Shown one piece after another: positions 21,371 through 32,404 of a stretch of 64,000 bases of DNA. A program made the translations under genes and the position numbers. The DNA lies in contig JAUCEF010000018.1 of NCBI GenBank assembly GCA_033558025.1, forward strand, positions 62,001 to 126,000, given 5' to 3'. Source of the stretch: Phytophthora sp. 'mugwort'. Lineage: Eukaryota > Oomycota > Peronosporomycetes > Peronosporales > Peronosporaceae. Each line of letters begins with the position of its first letter. Positions within the stretch are counted from its first letter, which is position 1. Under the pieces are notes generated by a model. It was not told where the DNA came from. It ran no database searches and saw nothing but the letters and a program-made list of their open reading frames with translations.

Positions 21371-21923
21371 ACTCGATCCGATCATCATCGGACGAACCGC
21401 AATTTTGTTGCAGCGAATTTTGACACGCCAGTTGGGTAGGAGGTACCGATGAATTGCCTTGCACATCTTCCAGATCGTCATAACCATTTCCGAGCGGGAT
21501 TTTCATTCCATAGCAGACCCCCGCTGTGCGTTCATCTCCGGATGCGGAGGTGCCAAATCGCCCCTTCTTGAAATGGCTAGCTATCTTCTACAGATATGTC
21601 ATTGCCTCTCGATATTGTGCCATGCCAAGGCCTGCCATCGAGTCGCAGATCTCGCTGGCAATAGGCAAATCCTCTCTATACTTGCGGTTCGAGTCCCAGG
21701 GACGCTGGTCTGTACACATAACCTGTCATACTGCGAACGGTTCGAGAGGCGACGGGATGACGCAAGGGTTACCAAACTCGAGTGCCGATCTCACCGTCGA
21801 AAGCAGCCAGCGCATATTCAAAAACTGAGTCGGAATCACTGTTTCTGCGCCGAGAGCTGCTCTTAAAAGAACACGTGGCGACACGGTAAGAGTCTCGTGC
21901 TCATAAACAGACAAGAAACATTT

Positions 21924-23978
21924 TCAATCTCGTTTCGTCACGGAGTATTCATCGTTTAGTTTATCCAACACGTCGTCATCCGTATTTCCGCTCTTGATAG
22001 AATACGCACCTGGACATCCTTCATAAAATGTATATGCCGCGCGACGAAGAACATACGAGTACTGATCGTGAATGAGCTTGCACGCATGCTCACTCACCAG
22101 ATTAGCCACTAAACGCATTTCCCCGTCATATTCGGAATGCTGCACGTTCACTTTCTTGTACACTTCGCTGATAAATAATTTCTCCTGCAAACTTTGGTAG
22201 TACATGATAGAAGAGATACACTCGTCAAAAGCCATGAAAGAATCGACCCACGCTTTCAACTGTTTCCAAGACGCTTCCAACCTATTGTTGGTATTGTTTC
22301 CGAGTGTTAGTGTGTTTTGTCGCTTATGAGCGCACCACATATCACGGCATGAATCCCAATTCTTGACCAAATCCACGGTAAATGGATGCTGGTTCCCATT
22401 TAAGGCGGTCTGCATCAAATGTTCCCCGTCTGGCCCGGCTGTAACCGATTCATGCCCGACTGGCTCCAATGTGCAGGCGCATATCCGAGCGAAGCGAGAT
22501 GCACCATGCTTCGAATACTCGGCTTCCGTCTTTGCGTACACGAGCAAGTTCATTACTCCACGTAGCTGGTCTTTCTGTCATGTATTGAAGCCGTTATTCG
22601 CGGATGCAATATCTTCTCTCAAATACTTCAGCACGTGAAACTGACAAAGTTAAATCTTCACCTCAGGAACAGCAGACTTTAATACCAATATTTCGGTGGT
22701 ATCTTTATCGATGAGAACAGACTGGAGCTTAGTCCAAGCCGGGTTGTTCGTTTTAAACTCCTCGAGAGCCGTAAGTAGAGTGGACCAACGCTCGTTTTGC
22801 AGCAGCGCACGCTGCACGAATTGACCTTTTCCGAAGGTGTCGTGAGCCATGAAAGAAAATACCTTGTACTTGGAGCGATTTGTCCCATGCGTCGCGTTAA
22901 CTAAAAGAACCTCTGGGAATTGGTCAAAAAGAGCTCTCATATGTTTTGACTGGAGTGTGATACAGGTTGTTACTTTCTGTGTAAATAGACAATAACAGTT
23001 AGTTGGCAACATAATGAAACATTGTTGACATACGTATCACACCTTCTCGTTCACGTCATCGACAAAACTTCGTCCGACATTTCCTGGCTGATCACCGAAT
23101 TCTGTCACCACTTCTTCAAACGTCTTGAACTACTGCTTGGACCGTTTCAATTTTGGCGGGTCTTCAATTTGTGAGCCAGATTATGTACGTCTTGGGAAGT
23201 TGGATTGCTGTCCGAATTGTCCATGATAAACGTGAGGATACTTGTCTTCTTCGCGCCAGCTTTGCGGAGCTCATCCACCATCATCAGTGTGTTTTCATCA
23301 AGTGAAACGCGATTGGATGATGGCCGCTTGAATGAATGTTCGGTCGCGCGGTTGTTGTGTTCAAGCCTACACTTAATTATCTTGACAGCAAACTTCTTGT
23401 TGGCCTTGTCTATTACCTGAACACAAGCATTTATCTACTGGCACAGTTGCAAAACCGTAAACACAATAAACCGTACAAGTATTGAGTGAAGGTCTCAACA
23501 ACAACTGGAACGAGCCCTAACAGACCCGCGTGAGCCCGAACGAGACCGAATTTGGCTAAACCTCACCTGTGATGCCTTGACTTCGAGTCTCCTGTCGAGG
23601 TCTTTTGCTGCTCGCTTGAGACTTGTACTTCCCGTGATGCGTACATAATTGTTGTTTTTCGCATGATGGCCCCATTCTGCGAGGCTTTTTTCCGCCTTCG
23701 AGTTGTTCTTGTCAATCAATATTCGAGTTACGTTCAGCCACCGTGGTGTTTGTGCGAACGCGGAAGACCTGCCAAATGCAAATAAGGGTTAAACAGCCGC
23801 TAGGCAGACAGCGGGGGGAGTGAATACGTACCTGGTATATCTGAGATTGGTAAGTGCCCAGGCAATTCTCGAGGTCGTTCCAGGATGAAAACTCCGTCTT
23901 CTGCGGCGGCGGGGACACGAGTTGATGAGAACCACTGTCCTCGCTCAAGCTAGTCGCTCTTCCGTCGAGTAAGTACAC
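21924..23978 (-). pseudogene. Mutator-like (MULE) transposase, degenerate
   Basis: 23978-23712 carries the N-terminal FAR1-like start (FSSWNDLENCLGTYQSQIYQ...FRVRTNTTVAERN) and 23719-23495 the zinc-binding part (EWGHHAKNNNYVRITG). 23012-22650 is the DDE core (EVLLVNATHGTNRSKYKVFS, VLIDKDTTEILV); its first acidic residue is Asn where Asp is expected. After a frameshift, 22553-21924 gives the C-terminal part with WDSCRDMWCAHKRQN and GNNTNNRLEASWKQLK. Same strand as the Ulp1 protease downstream. Confidence 0.75.
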
Positions 23979-24753
23979 AGTGGGGCCGGAGCCTGTATTC
24001 TCACCGTATCACTTGATACTGACGACGGCCGCGACGCCTCCTCTGCGGAGCCCTCGGGGACACCTCGTCACCACTCTCGTTAACCTCTAATGCAGCCAAC
24101 CGGTGCTTCGGCGCGGCGCGAGAGCGTCTCTGTGGAGGGAGGGGGGGGGGGCGTCTTGCAAGGAGAGGGAGAGAGGGAAAGAGTTCGTGGCTTACAAGGG
24201 TATACGTCGGCTATACGTTATACCTCGTACGCTTACAAACCGATCGTCGAGTCGACACCAGCTGTTGATTTGCAGGGTATACGGTCATTCTCATTCGGGC
24301 AATATACTCCCTCCCAAAGCTTATTAGCTGCATTTAATTATATCGCTATATCAATAACAGGCTTAATCGGGTTACCCATACCCACCTGCCGCATTGGTAA
24401 ACCAATTAGGGTACCCACACTCACCCATGAGACAGACGGGTACGGGTGGGTAGGTAGGGTGCCCAATATAGGGTGCCCACTTGCGAGCTCTGATTTAGAC
24501 AGCGTTGGGCCGAGCGATAATATTTTTGACTTCATACTAAACGCAGCATGATTTATTTAGGATTCGAGCGGTGGGCGGAGCTCTGGTATTAGTACAAATA
24601 CCATGCTATCGTTTGGGCAAAATTCGCTACATTATACTTATGTTTACCGCATCGAATAGAGTTGAGATAAGCAGGAAAATGTAGGAGAGATGAAGGCAAA
24701 AATGCATCATGCAGGTATCTGCATCGTTTCTTAATGCACATCGAGAGTAGAGT

Positions 24754-24877
24754 CTTGGGCGCTGGATGACCGTCGAGACAATATGCTTTAGAAGATGGCG
24801 TCCGGAAGTAGGTAGATGCTTGGGTGCTGGATGACCGTCGAAACAATATGCTTTAAGATGGCGTCCGGGAGTTGATA
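24754..24877. repeat. two tandem units of about 65 bp
   Basis: Units start at 24754 and 24819, each beginning CTTGGG(C/T)GCTGGATGACCG and containing GATGGCGTCCGG. They differ by a few substitutions and a small indel. No gene overlaps. Confidence 0.8.
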
Positions 24878-24899
24878 GTTGCTGCATCGACACAACTAT

Positions 24900-26860
24900 T
24901 AAACCAGCAAGAGACGGCAGTCGAGATGGGGCCGTAAAAATATCTTTAAGAGATCTTGGTCAATTGGCGTTGCGCATATTTGTCAAAGTGAAATTGGAGG
25001 CCGCGGAAAGGTTAGAGATCTTAAATATTCTCCACCTTACAGGGGCCCGGGTGGAGCGGTCGTTCGCGACATCACATTCGGGAGTTGGTGATAGCCGCGT
25101 GCCCTCGACTGAGTCAGACTGACCTGGCGTGAAGGCTTCAAGGTAACTTGAGCTCGACGGTACCTCTCCTATATGGGGTGCGAGTTGTTGTCGGGTTTCG
25201 GGAGGTCGACTCGTAGCGTGGATAGTCTTGGGACGGTTGTCTAGTTTGCGGTTTGCGTCGCCTTTGCAGGCTAAAAACGGCGTGCTTGCACCGTCTAGAT
25301 TGCCGGAAGGTTTCGGTGGCACAATTGACTAGAATGTTGATGGGTCCGAGGCTTGAACTTGGTCTTCGATTGAGAAATGATAAATGTGCTCGATGTTGAG
25401 GGATCTTGGAGAACTTGAAAAAATATACTTGAGCCGGGAACTGGTCGAGTAGTAGAAAGCTTGTGTAATCGTTGGCAATTTCGATGCTAATCCGGTTGAG
25501 ATTGAAATCCATCGAGAGTTGCTCGAAGTACTTAATGCGATGTCTCCCCATTCACAATAAACAAACTTAGCATAAGCGAAGACATAAAGTCACTTACTTT
25601 CGCTGTATCATCTTGGCTTGAAGTGAAGATGCTAGTTTTGGGTTTTGTTGCTGAATCGGTTTGAAGTGAAGACTTTAGATCGGGTTTTACAAGCTCTTTT
25701 TGTTGGAAAAATCTGCTCCAAAATAGTCGTACTTACGCGGGAATCGTGAACAAAGTATACTTGTGCACCGCAATTGAGCCCAGATCACACACTGAGCGAA
25801 AAGGCGAAAGGGTCTTCGTCAAAGTCTTGGATCCACTCAGACCATGCGATTGTTTGGGGGCAGGTACGGCCGGGGCCAAGGAGAATAGTGTGCTGGAATT
25901 TTTGCTGCAAAGCCATACTTCACGACTTGCTGATCCTGCACCACGCTGCATGAAGTACAATATTTGCTACTTCTGGATTCGATACTATGGGATGTCGGGT
26001 AGGCATGAAAAGGCTTAGCCGAAACTGATACTGTATGGAAATAACGTTGAATCCATCAATTTGGCTTAGGTGTCCATCAAACGTGATTTTCGAGTTTGTA
26101 GGAGACCTATTCATGATCAGGACGAAAAAGCCAGGTCGAGCGTATGGGTCAGAGCGAACCGAACAAGACGAGCCATCCCTTAACATGTAATGAACCGATT
26201 TCTCGATAAGGAAGAGTTTGGGGCAATGATCAGAAACTGTTATACTTAGTACTTCGTTGAAACGGAGTTTCGTAAGCGCATGGAGAACGGAAGCTTCCAT
26301 ACCGACGCTATCATTGTCATTATGGGTAGTTACGATGGCGCCCCTGAAGCAAAATCTTGTGAAACCCGTGGCGTTGGCCCGCTACCATCATTACGGAAGG
26401 TCAACCGAGCGATGTTGACGGACTAACGATCGACAACGCTGTCGAGCACTACCTCCTTGGCCGACGGCACACGTTGTCGGTTCAAGTTTGTACTAAAGCT
26501 GCGGCAAATCAAACCTTGTAGACTTCAAGAAAGAAAGCGACTTATTTTCATGTTACTTAAAGGAATTCGTAAGAAAACTAAACAGTTCCTTGAAATGTCG
26601 AGGTGCGCTGCGGTCATCTTCACTCGAAGACATTAATGGCTCGAGACAGCGACGCGGGTGCAACTGCTGGTCCTTCAGGAAGGTGTAAGCCTCCATGCAG
26701 GCGAGCGACACGCGCATATCCTTGAATAGCATGGCGGTGAAGTCAGCGATACTCAATTCCTTGGCATTTTTCCTACTGGAGCGCACGAGGTAGATCGTCA
26801 GCGCCCCTCGCTGTAGTAAGAGTTCGCTCTTTGGGGTAGTTGAAGTTTCGATCACGATCG
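24900..26860. other. no recognised gene; decayed minus-strand open frames
   Basis: Open frames at 25551-25138, 25960-25733, 26300-25920 and 26855-26553 on the minus strand look like remnants of one or more genes (for example LTKLRFNEVLSITVSDHCPK and LSIADFTAMLFKDMRVSLA), but none has a domain I recognise and the frames do not join cleanly. Confidence 0.3.
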
Positions 26861-27019
26861 ATGTCTCACCAAATTACTGTTCTTCCGTCGCGAGGTTCAG
26901 AAACTTCATTTCGTGGTCCGCGTCAGTATTGTGAAATACCTGCACGGAATCCGACACCATCTTACTGCAATCGCTGTCTTCTTAACCATGGTCGCCGCGT
27001 TACGAGTCGTATTGCTGCT

Positions 27020-27079
27020 GAATACTGACACCAAGTTCGAGTAGTTGTAGTCGACTACTCAAACTTGGTGTCGGTATTC
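27020..27079. repeat. 26-bp inverted repeat (hairpin)
   Basis: Arms 27020-27045 and 27054-27079 pair with two mismatches around an eight-base loop (TTGTAGTC). The hairpin lies 106 bases past the stop of the HTH gene at 27185, so it could act as a 3' RNA structure for that gene or be a small palindromic transposon scar. Confidence 0.8.
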
Positions 27080-27184
27080 ACTTCACACGTCAGACATTTA
27101 AGCAGGTCTACTGCGTATACGCATTGTCGATATATAAGTCATTCGGGACACCACACTGGCTTTAACCTCGCTAAACACCGGCAA

Positions 27185-28147
27185 CTATACTACGTTCCGC
27201 CGCAGCACGAGGCTGCTGTCAGTGAGCGCGTAACCTGACGCGAGGAACTCCACTCTCAGCGCCGTTTGGGCATCAAAGAGCAAGTTGTTGGCTATCCAGA
27301 TACTACTGGCAACGCCATTTTGCACGCATTTTGCCGACTCGCACCGGCCCACAACACAGCCGGCTTTGTATACCTTGAAAATGCAGTCGGCTGGTTCTCC
27401 CATCGCCGATGCGCTGTGTTTCACCTGCACCCTAAGCTGGTACAGCCCCGGCTGTTGCAACAGTATACCGTCCGCAATGATGGCAACTTGCTCCTGCTGT
27501 ACTTCACCGACAGGCTCCCAGTTGAAGAACCCAGGGCCTTTTACCGTCGTGAGTGCTCGTGCCGACAGCGTAACTGCCCCATCCTCGTTAGCAGTAATAG
27601 GTTCCACGGTCCTTTTCTCCTCGTTCAGAGATGCAGGTAGCAACTCCAGCTCAGCTGACCTGTCCTCTTGAGGCCCGGTCTCCGCTTGTAGTCTGGGTTG
27701 CGGTGGTATACCCGTGAGCTGGTGTCTAATCTTAAAACGGTAAAGCCACCCATTTGACAGCTTGAGCTCGGTTTCGCGGATGCCGCAAGCTGCACGACAC
27801 TCAGCTGCTTGGCGCAGCAGCACGTCGTCGGGGACGTCCTCCCTCCGCGCGCGCCTACCCTCGTAGAAATCAAGTAGGCGCCGCTCGAAGTTCGGGAACT
27901 TGACGCGGCGCTGCTTCTTGCGATTAAGATTTCCGGTCGTGAAGGCGCCTTCAGGGGCGTGCTGGATGCGGTAGAGTGTCGTGCGCCCCAGCTGCACGTG
28001 GAACTGCTCCCGAACAAAGGCGGCTACGGCGAAATGGGGCAGGCCAGGACTGGCCACCAGGAAGGCGCGGAGCACAGCCTTCTGCTGCAGCGTCAAGTGA
28101 GTCCTGGTGTCTTTCCGCTTGGACTCGGCCATGTTTTTCCCGTTCAC
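27185..28147 (-). CDS. CENP-B/Tc5-type HTH protein with beta-rich tail, paralogue of the 11137 gene
   Basis: 320 residues from the first ATG, or 315 from the ATG at 28132. The layout matches the 388-residue protein at 11137-12303: first HTH (AVLRAFLVASPGLPHFAVAA...RTTLYRIQHAPEGAF), CENP-B-type domain (VKFPNFERRLLDFYEGRR...LKLSNGWLYRFKIRHQL), variable linker, and the conserved beta-rich end (GLYQLRVQVKHS, CIFKVYKAGCVVGRCESAK, ALRVEFLASGYALTDSSLVL). No DDE domain. The frame is intact over its whole length although it sits among decayed transposons, which argues for selection or recent origin. Confidence 0.75.
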   Translation of the reverse strand: MNGKNMAESKRKDTRTHLTLQQKAVLRAFLVASPGLPHFAVAAFVREQFHVQLGRTTLYRIQHAPEGAFTTGNLNRKKQRRVKFPNFERRLLDFYEGRRARREDVPDDVLLRQAAECRAACGIRETELKLSNGWLYRFKIRHQLTGIPPQPRLQAETGPQEDRSAELELLPASLNEEKRTVEPITANEDGAVTLSARALTTVKGPGFFNWEPVGEVQQEQVAIIADGILLQQPGLYQLRVQVKHSASAMGEPADCIFKVYKAGCVVGRCESAKCVQNGVASSIWIANNLLFDAQTALRVEFLASGYALTDSSLVLRRNVV

Positions 28148-28660
28148 AGCAAATTAGATAAACAAATAACTTAGCAAAGGCCAATTTGCTTACTAAGTCT
28201 GAGGCATAATATGCATGTCCGGTCAGCCCAATACAAATGTTAAGAAAAGGAGGGGGTGTTCAGTAATCATGGTGGATATGTCCGGTTCATACAGAAACTA
28301 AGATTGGCTTACAATATTCAAAATAACATGTGATCGTTTGTTAGGTAGGCTCCAGCTCACAACAAATGGCTTTGATCTGTCCTTAATCGAAGTGGCTGCT
28401 GCCCGGCACGTAATACTGACTGCGCGCCTTGCGCTTTCGGCGGCGGGAAACGAAACAATTTCAGATAGAAAACGGACAGACATGCAATCATCGTCAGTTG
28501 AGTGCCAAAGGTTGGTACGAACGGGAGGGTGGTTGTGATGGCTCAGAGACCGGCACACATCTCAAGAGCCTTCCCGACAACAATGAGCTCGCCATCCCAG
28601 CAATCAAAGGTCACTCAGAAGGTGTCCGTCCGTCCCTAGTCCAGCAGCAAGAAACGCAGC
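28148..28660. other. non-coding interval, nothing recognised
   Basis: About 500 bases upstream of the HTH paralogue. It presumably contains that gene's promoter. Overlapping short frames on both strands have no domain. Confidence 0.4.
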
Positions 28661-28672
28661 GCCAAGGCCCGC

Positions 28673-29379
28673 GTGGAAGGAGCACCCACGACAGGCGGCA
28701 TCGCTCGAGCCGATGATTCGAGCGCTGGTGGGGAAGTCGCAGACGTCGCCCATGGAAGTGGCCAAGACGGCGATGGTCCTGCTGGTGCCGAGGAGGTTGA
28801 CGACCGCAGCATTGTAAAGACCCGTGCCACTGCTGGGGACAGCATACATTCTCCTGGTGCCGCTCGCCGCGGCCGCCTAACCCGACAAGCCGATGACGAG
28901 CAAGGTACAAGTAGAAATTCTACATCGAGGCAAGATCGGAGGGTGACGACTAGCCCAAAGAAATCCCGCCGTCAACTCGGCACGGCGGCAGCCAAGAAGA
29001 CCAAGCATCGCAGCGGCGAGCATCGTTTGCAGCCCGCGTGGCTGGCATTGTCGGTGATCTGGCCAATATCGACGGGTCGCATGGTGATAGAGCCTCTCTT
29101 CCTATTGTGGCTGGCAGCTTTGAAAATGGTTGCCGCGCTGGGTGCGACGAGAACGTTAGTCCACCAAATCGTTCAGCCAGCGTCCTGGCTTCTGTCGGCC
29201 CGAGCGATGCGTCACGTGCAATGGATAGCGATGCTATTAGTCCCGCATCAATAACGTCGATAATGACAAACTTTTGGAACAAAGGTTACACAGCTGTGGT
29301 TGGGATGTCGACTGTGGATGAGGTTGACATTTTGCGTCGAGCCATCAGCGCGAGTCATCCACCTCAATGGCTGCGCTAA
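28673..29379 (+). pseudogene. N-terminal low-complexity part of the following oxygenase-like gene (possible)
   Basis: Two overlapping frames (28673-29254 and 29038-29379). The first starts with an acidic Gly/Asp-rich region and then a basic stretch (KKSRRQLGTAAAKKTKHRSG) that could be a nuclear localisation signal. The second continues through ITSIMTNFWNKGYTAVVGM and ends at 29379. The switch between frames looks like a frameshift. I do not recognise a domain. Confidence 0.3.
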
Positions 29380-29507
29380 ATGAACAACCAGAAGAGGCGT
29401 CAGACGATTTTCGACATGGCGGCGCACTCTGGTGCAGTCCACCCAGCGCTCTGACTTGTACTGGAACGCTTTAACACTTTTGCATCGAAATCCACCCGTC
29501 GTGGCGC

Positions 29508-30143
29508 GTGCTGGAGCGGCCGACGGTGCTCGACTCGGAGCCACGTGCGGAGGCCGAGCACCTCCACCGGGACTTCTTGTCCAGCGAGACCGCAAAAGCA
29601 GTGACTGAGAGTGAGTGGGTGCAAGCGTCATTCCTGCTTGTGTTGGAGCCTGATACGGCACTGACTGTTGTGCCGGACGCATTATCGGGTAATGCACAAA
29701 AGGAAAAGTGGGTGGTTCTAAACAATATAGAACCTGCCGACCTGCTAATGTGTCGGGGAGATTTACCTCATGCGGAAGTGGCAACTGTGAAGCGCAACGT
29801 TCGCATCCAAGACGGCGTGAATGTCGATGGCGTCAATCACGACGCGGTGGTCGTAGAACTTGTGGTGTGGGAGTTTATTCGATGTGTTCACTGCTTAAGA
29901 GGTGCGACAGTAAACGGGCACTCTCGAACCAGGTTCTCTATGGCAACGACAACCGCCTATAAAGAAGAAATTGCGAAGAAGCGCAAGAAGAACAACATCA
30001 AAGGTGCGTACTGCGAGGGGTGCAAGCGTCATATCGCCAAGAAGACCAACGATGCGCACCATTGTGCTGACGTTGGTGACAACGTTGACGACGACGCTGA
30101 TGCATTAGACGAAGATTTAAAACAAATGGAATCGGCCTTATAA
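29508..30143 (+). CDS. putative 2-oxoglutarate/Fe(II) oxygenase-like (double-stranded beta-helix) protein with C-terminal zinc-finger-like tail
   Basis: 211 residues from the first Met; the real start is probably upstream. The order H-x-D (EAEHLHRDF), then VVLNNIEPADLLMCRGDLPHAEV with a histidine, then NVRIQDG with an arginine, follows the HxD...H...R pattern of 2OG oxygenases. Similar RGDLPHA-containing proteins occur in multiple copies in oomycete genomes, in my recollection. The tail has CEGCKRHIAKKTNDAHHC, a possible zinc-binding knot, and ends acidic. Catalytic activity is not established. Confidence 0.4.
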   Translation: MLERPTVLDSEPRAEAEHLHRDFLSSETAKAVTESEWVQASFLLVLEPDTALTVVPDALSGNAQKEKWVVLNNIEPADLLMCRGDLPHAEVATVKRNVRIQDGVNVDGVNHDAVVVELVVWEFIRCVHCLRGATVNGHSRTRFSMATTTAYKEEIAKKRKKNNIKGAYCEGCKRHIAKKTNDAHHCADVGDNVDDDADALDEDLKQMESAL

Positions 30144-30188
30144 ACCAATAAGCAAAATTCAGAGCGCGAAATTGTACTCTATTTCCGA

Positions 30189-30385
30189 TTGTTTTCATGG
30201 ATCGGTGTCGGACGTCATGGATCAGTGAGGCTTGTCATAGATCCGCACTACTCGTGCGTCATGGATCAGTGTTGGCATCATGGATCCGTGTTGATCATCA
30301 TGGATCAGGGTGGCTTGGCATGGATTCGCACTACTCTTTGTGTCATGGATCCGCGTTGGGCGTTATGGATCCGTTTTAAGTGTCA
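30189..30385. repeat. degenerate minisatellite with TCATGGATC core
   Basis: About eight units of roughly 20-28 bases each contain (T/G)CATGGATC(C/A)G or a close variant, separated by short variable spacers. The spacing is irregular. No coding function seen. Confidence 0.7.
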
Positions 30386-30923
30386 CGGGTCTACAGTATT
30401 GTTGTGCTGCATAAATCGTGTTTGATACAGACGAGTAAATTTAATTTATTATAATTCGAAGTTAGACGGAATACGACGTGTACCTCGTGTTTCATTTCCA
30501 TCAATGTGACGTTGGGCTCTGCGCTCTAACGCTCTACGAGCCCGTAGATATTCAATTCGTTTCGGCTCAAGAATTCGGGCCGGTCCCTCACGCGGGGCTT
30601 GGTGGCGTCAAACCCACCGTGTGGACGAAAGTCACTTGGTTGCGACCCAGCACACTCAACCACCTTTTGATGGAGTGTGTGAACACATGGAACACCCAGG
30701 CTTCATTCGAGAGAACCGGTGCAGGTTCTGAGTAAGTCGTCCACGCGGTTTAACATATCCACGCAACGAAGAAAACCGTGGGTATAATGATGCGAACGAC
30801 GGCTGCAAAAAACTTCCCTCGAAGTCTGACCGTTAGTAGACTTCTGCATTGAATACGAGAACCTACTGCTTATCGATTGACTGTCGCCACCAATGCTTCA
30901 TGCGGGTGTGAATCGTCAGCAAA

Positions 30924-31440
30924 TCACCGGTGGACGATTATAACGAACCTTCTAACCTCGCGTGGTAGCCCTCCACTAGTGATGACGCGTGCATTCCGAA
31001 GTGAGTACCCGATCCGTCCAGCAGCGAACAATACGTCGCTTCCAGATGTCGAGCCACACATCGTCGACATACGCGGCTTCGACAGCAGATAGCAAGTGCA
31101 GCTCTTGTCGGCGGAAATTGTAGTCTTCTTCGGACGCATAGACAACACGCAAAAAGGCTTGACAAATTGTCTGGTGTGCCTCTGAGTCCTAACGTATAGA
31201 GGTGACCAGGTCGGTTTCCTTAGGGAGATATACCCTCCGGGTGTGAACCTGGACGTCTTTCATGATATGCCAGAAGCACAGCAATGCAGGAGTGTTCGAA
31301 AAAAAAGAGCCATTCATGGGATAGCTACAACTTTGGGTAATTTGTAATGTTAACAGTCCCGTATACGCTGTCGAAAGTGCAAGGCGCGCTGTCGGTATCA
31401 CCTCCCCTGCCGCCCGGATCCAGTGATGGGTAGACACAGT
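30924..31440 (-). pseudogene. MULE transposase fragment
   Basis: Minus-strand frames contain PALLCFWHIMKDVQVHTRR (the MULE helical region after the DDE core) and, downstream, THFGMHASSLVEGYHARLEG (the NxVE-type motif). The fragment ends at about 31440-31480, exactly where the large inverted repeat begins, so the duplication or insertion cut through it. Confidence 0.5.
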
Positions 31441-31481
31441 GTGATTTGTGCAACGGTCAGAACACGCTCTGAACTTTACCC

Positions 31482-32067
31482 GCACGAAAAGGCAATGAAG
31501 GAGTTGGAGGAGAAGCTCGAAAAGACAGTGAAAAAGTTGGAGGAGAAGCACGAAAAGGCAATGAAGGAAGAGAAAACCGATTTCCTCAATCGAATGGAGA
31601 GGAACAACAAGGACAACCGAAAAGCTTTGTGCGAGGCTGCTGTATTTCACCTTAACCTCGCGTACAAGTACAAACCCAAGGTCACTGATGCTGTCAACGG
31701 GTTCGGCGGGTTCATATCGGATACCAAAGCTACGCTGTACACCTACGGAGCGGAGGTCACCCGCTCGATATCCAAGGATTTTGCGCGACCGAGGCCGATG
31801 AAGGCGGTCTTCGAAGTTCGCTCTGGGCTGAAGGCCGATGTCGTCAGGTAGCGGTCATTTCGCGAAATAACGGACGTGTACAGGCCATCGCCTACCATGA
31901 CCACAAATACCATCGTTGTCTTTAAACCCATGGCAGACACGGAGCGCTACAGCAAGGCTTGCGGTCAAATCCTCGATGAGTCATGGCGGACAAATAAACG
32001 GCAGCTGGAAGAGGAGGTGAGTGAGACAACAGACGGTTTTCGACCAAAACGAATGAAGATGCATTGA
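31482..32067 (+). pseudogene. coiled-coil protein, 5'-truncated copy (left arm)
   Basis: Lacks the N-terminal half present in the right-arm copy (43164-44049). What remains is the Glu/Lys heptad region (MKELEEKLEKTVKKLEEKHE), then a globular part (YKPKVTDAVNGFGGFISDTK), an in-frame TAG near 31850 shared with the other arm, then TTNTIVVFKPMADTERYS and a basic end (FRPKRMKMH). Probably a structural or DNA-associated protein of the viral insertion; family unknown. Confidence 0.5.
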
Positions 32068-32109
32068 TTTTTTCTTCTGTTCTTCGGTTGATAGGGTTTT
32101 GAACTGATC

Positions 32110-32349
32110 ATGGATGTTGCGCATTCGCGATTTGAGCTGACCAAGGTGGTTGATGGCATTCCTACCCTCGATGAACGCGAGCGCTTCGTTGACGTTTTCA
32201 TCGCATTGTCAGAGGCGCTTGCCCCGATCTGCACACCATCGAGCGATTGTGGCGCGGTGACACACCTGAACGGACTGTCAACGCGCCTGGCAACCTACGA
32301 CGACGATCTGGCCAAGCTCGAGACTCGCATGAAAGAGCTCACGTGGTAA
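32110..32349 (+). pseudogene. small protein, left-arm copy with premature stop
   Basis: 79 residues here. The right-arm copy (43121-42852) is 89 residues because CAA in place of TAA at the codon starting 32347 lets it continue through QEEPEREAAL. Mostly alpha-helical by pattern (RFVDVFIALSEALAPI, DDDLAKLETRMKEL). Function unknown. The mobile element at 32405 starts just past the end. Confidence 0.5.
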
Positions 32350-32404
32350 GAGGAGCCCGAGCGCGAGGCAGCTCTGTGACGTCTAACAAAAGAAATATAT
32401 TACA

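Noticed and set aside
30189..30385. CRISPR-like array
   Set aside because: Units are short, spacing is irregular, and the context is eukaryotic.
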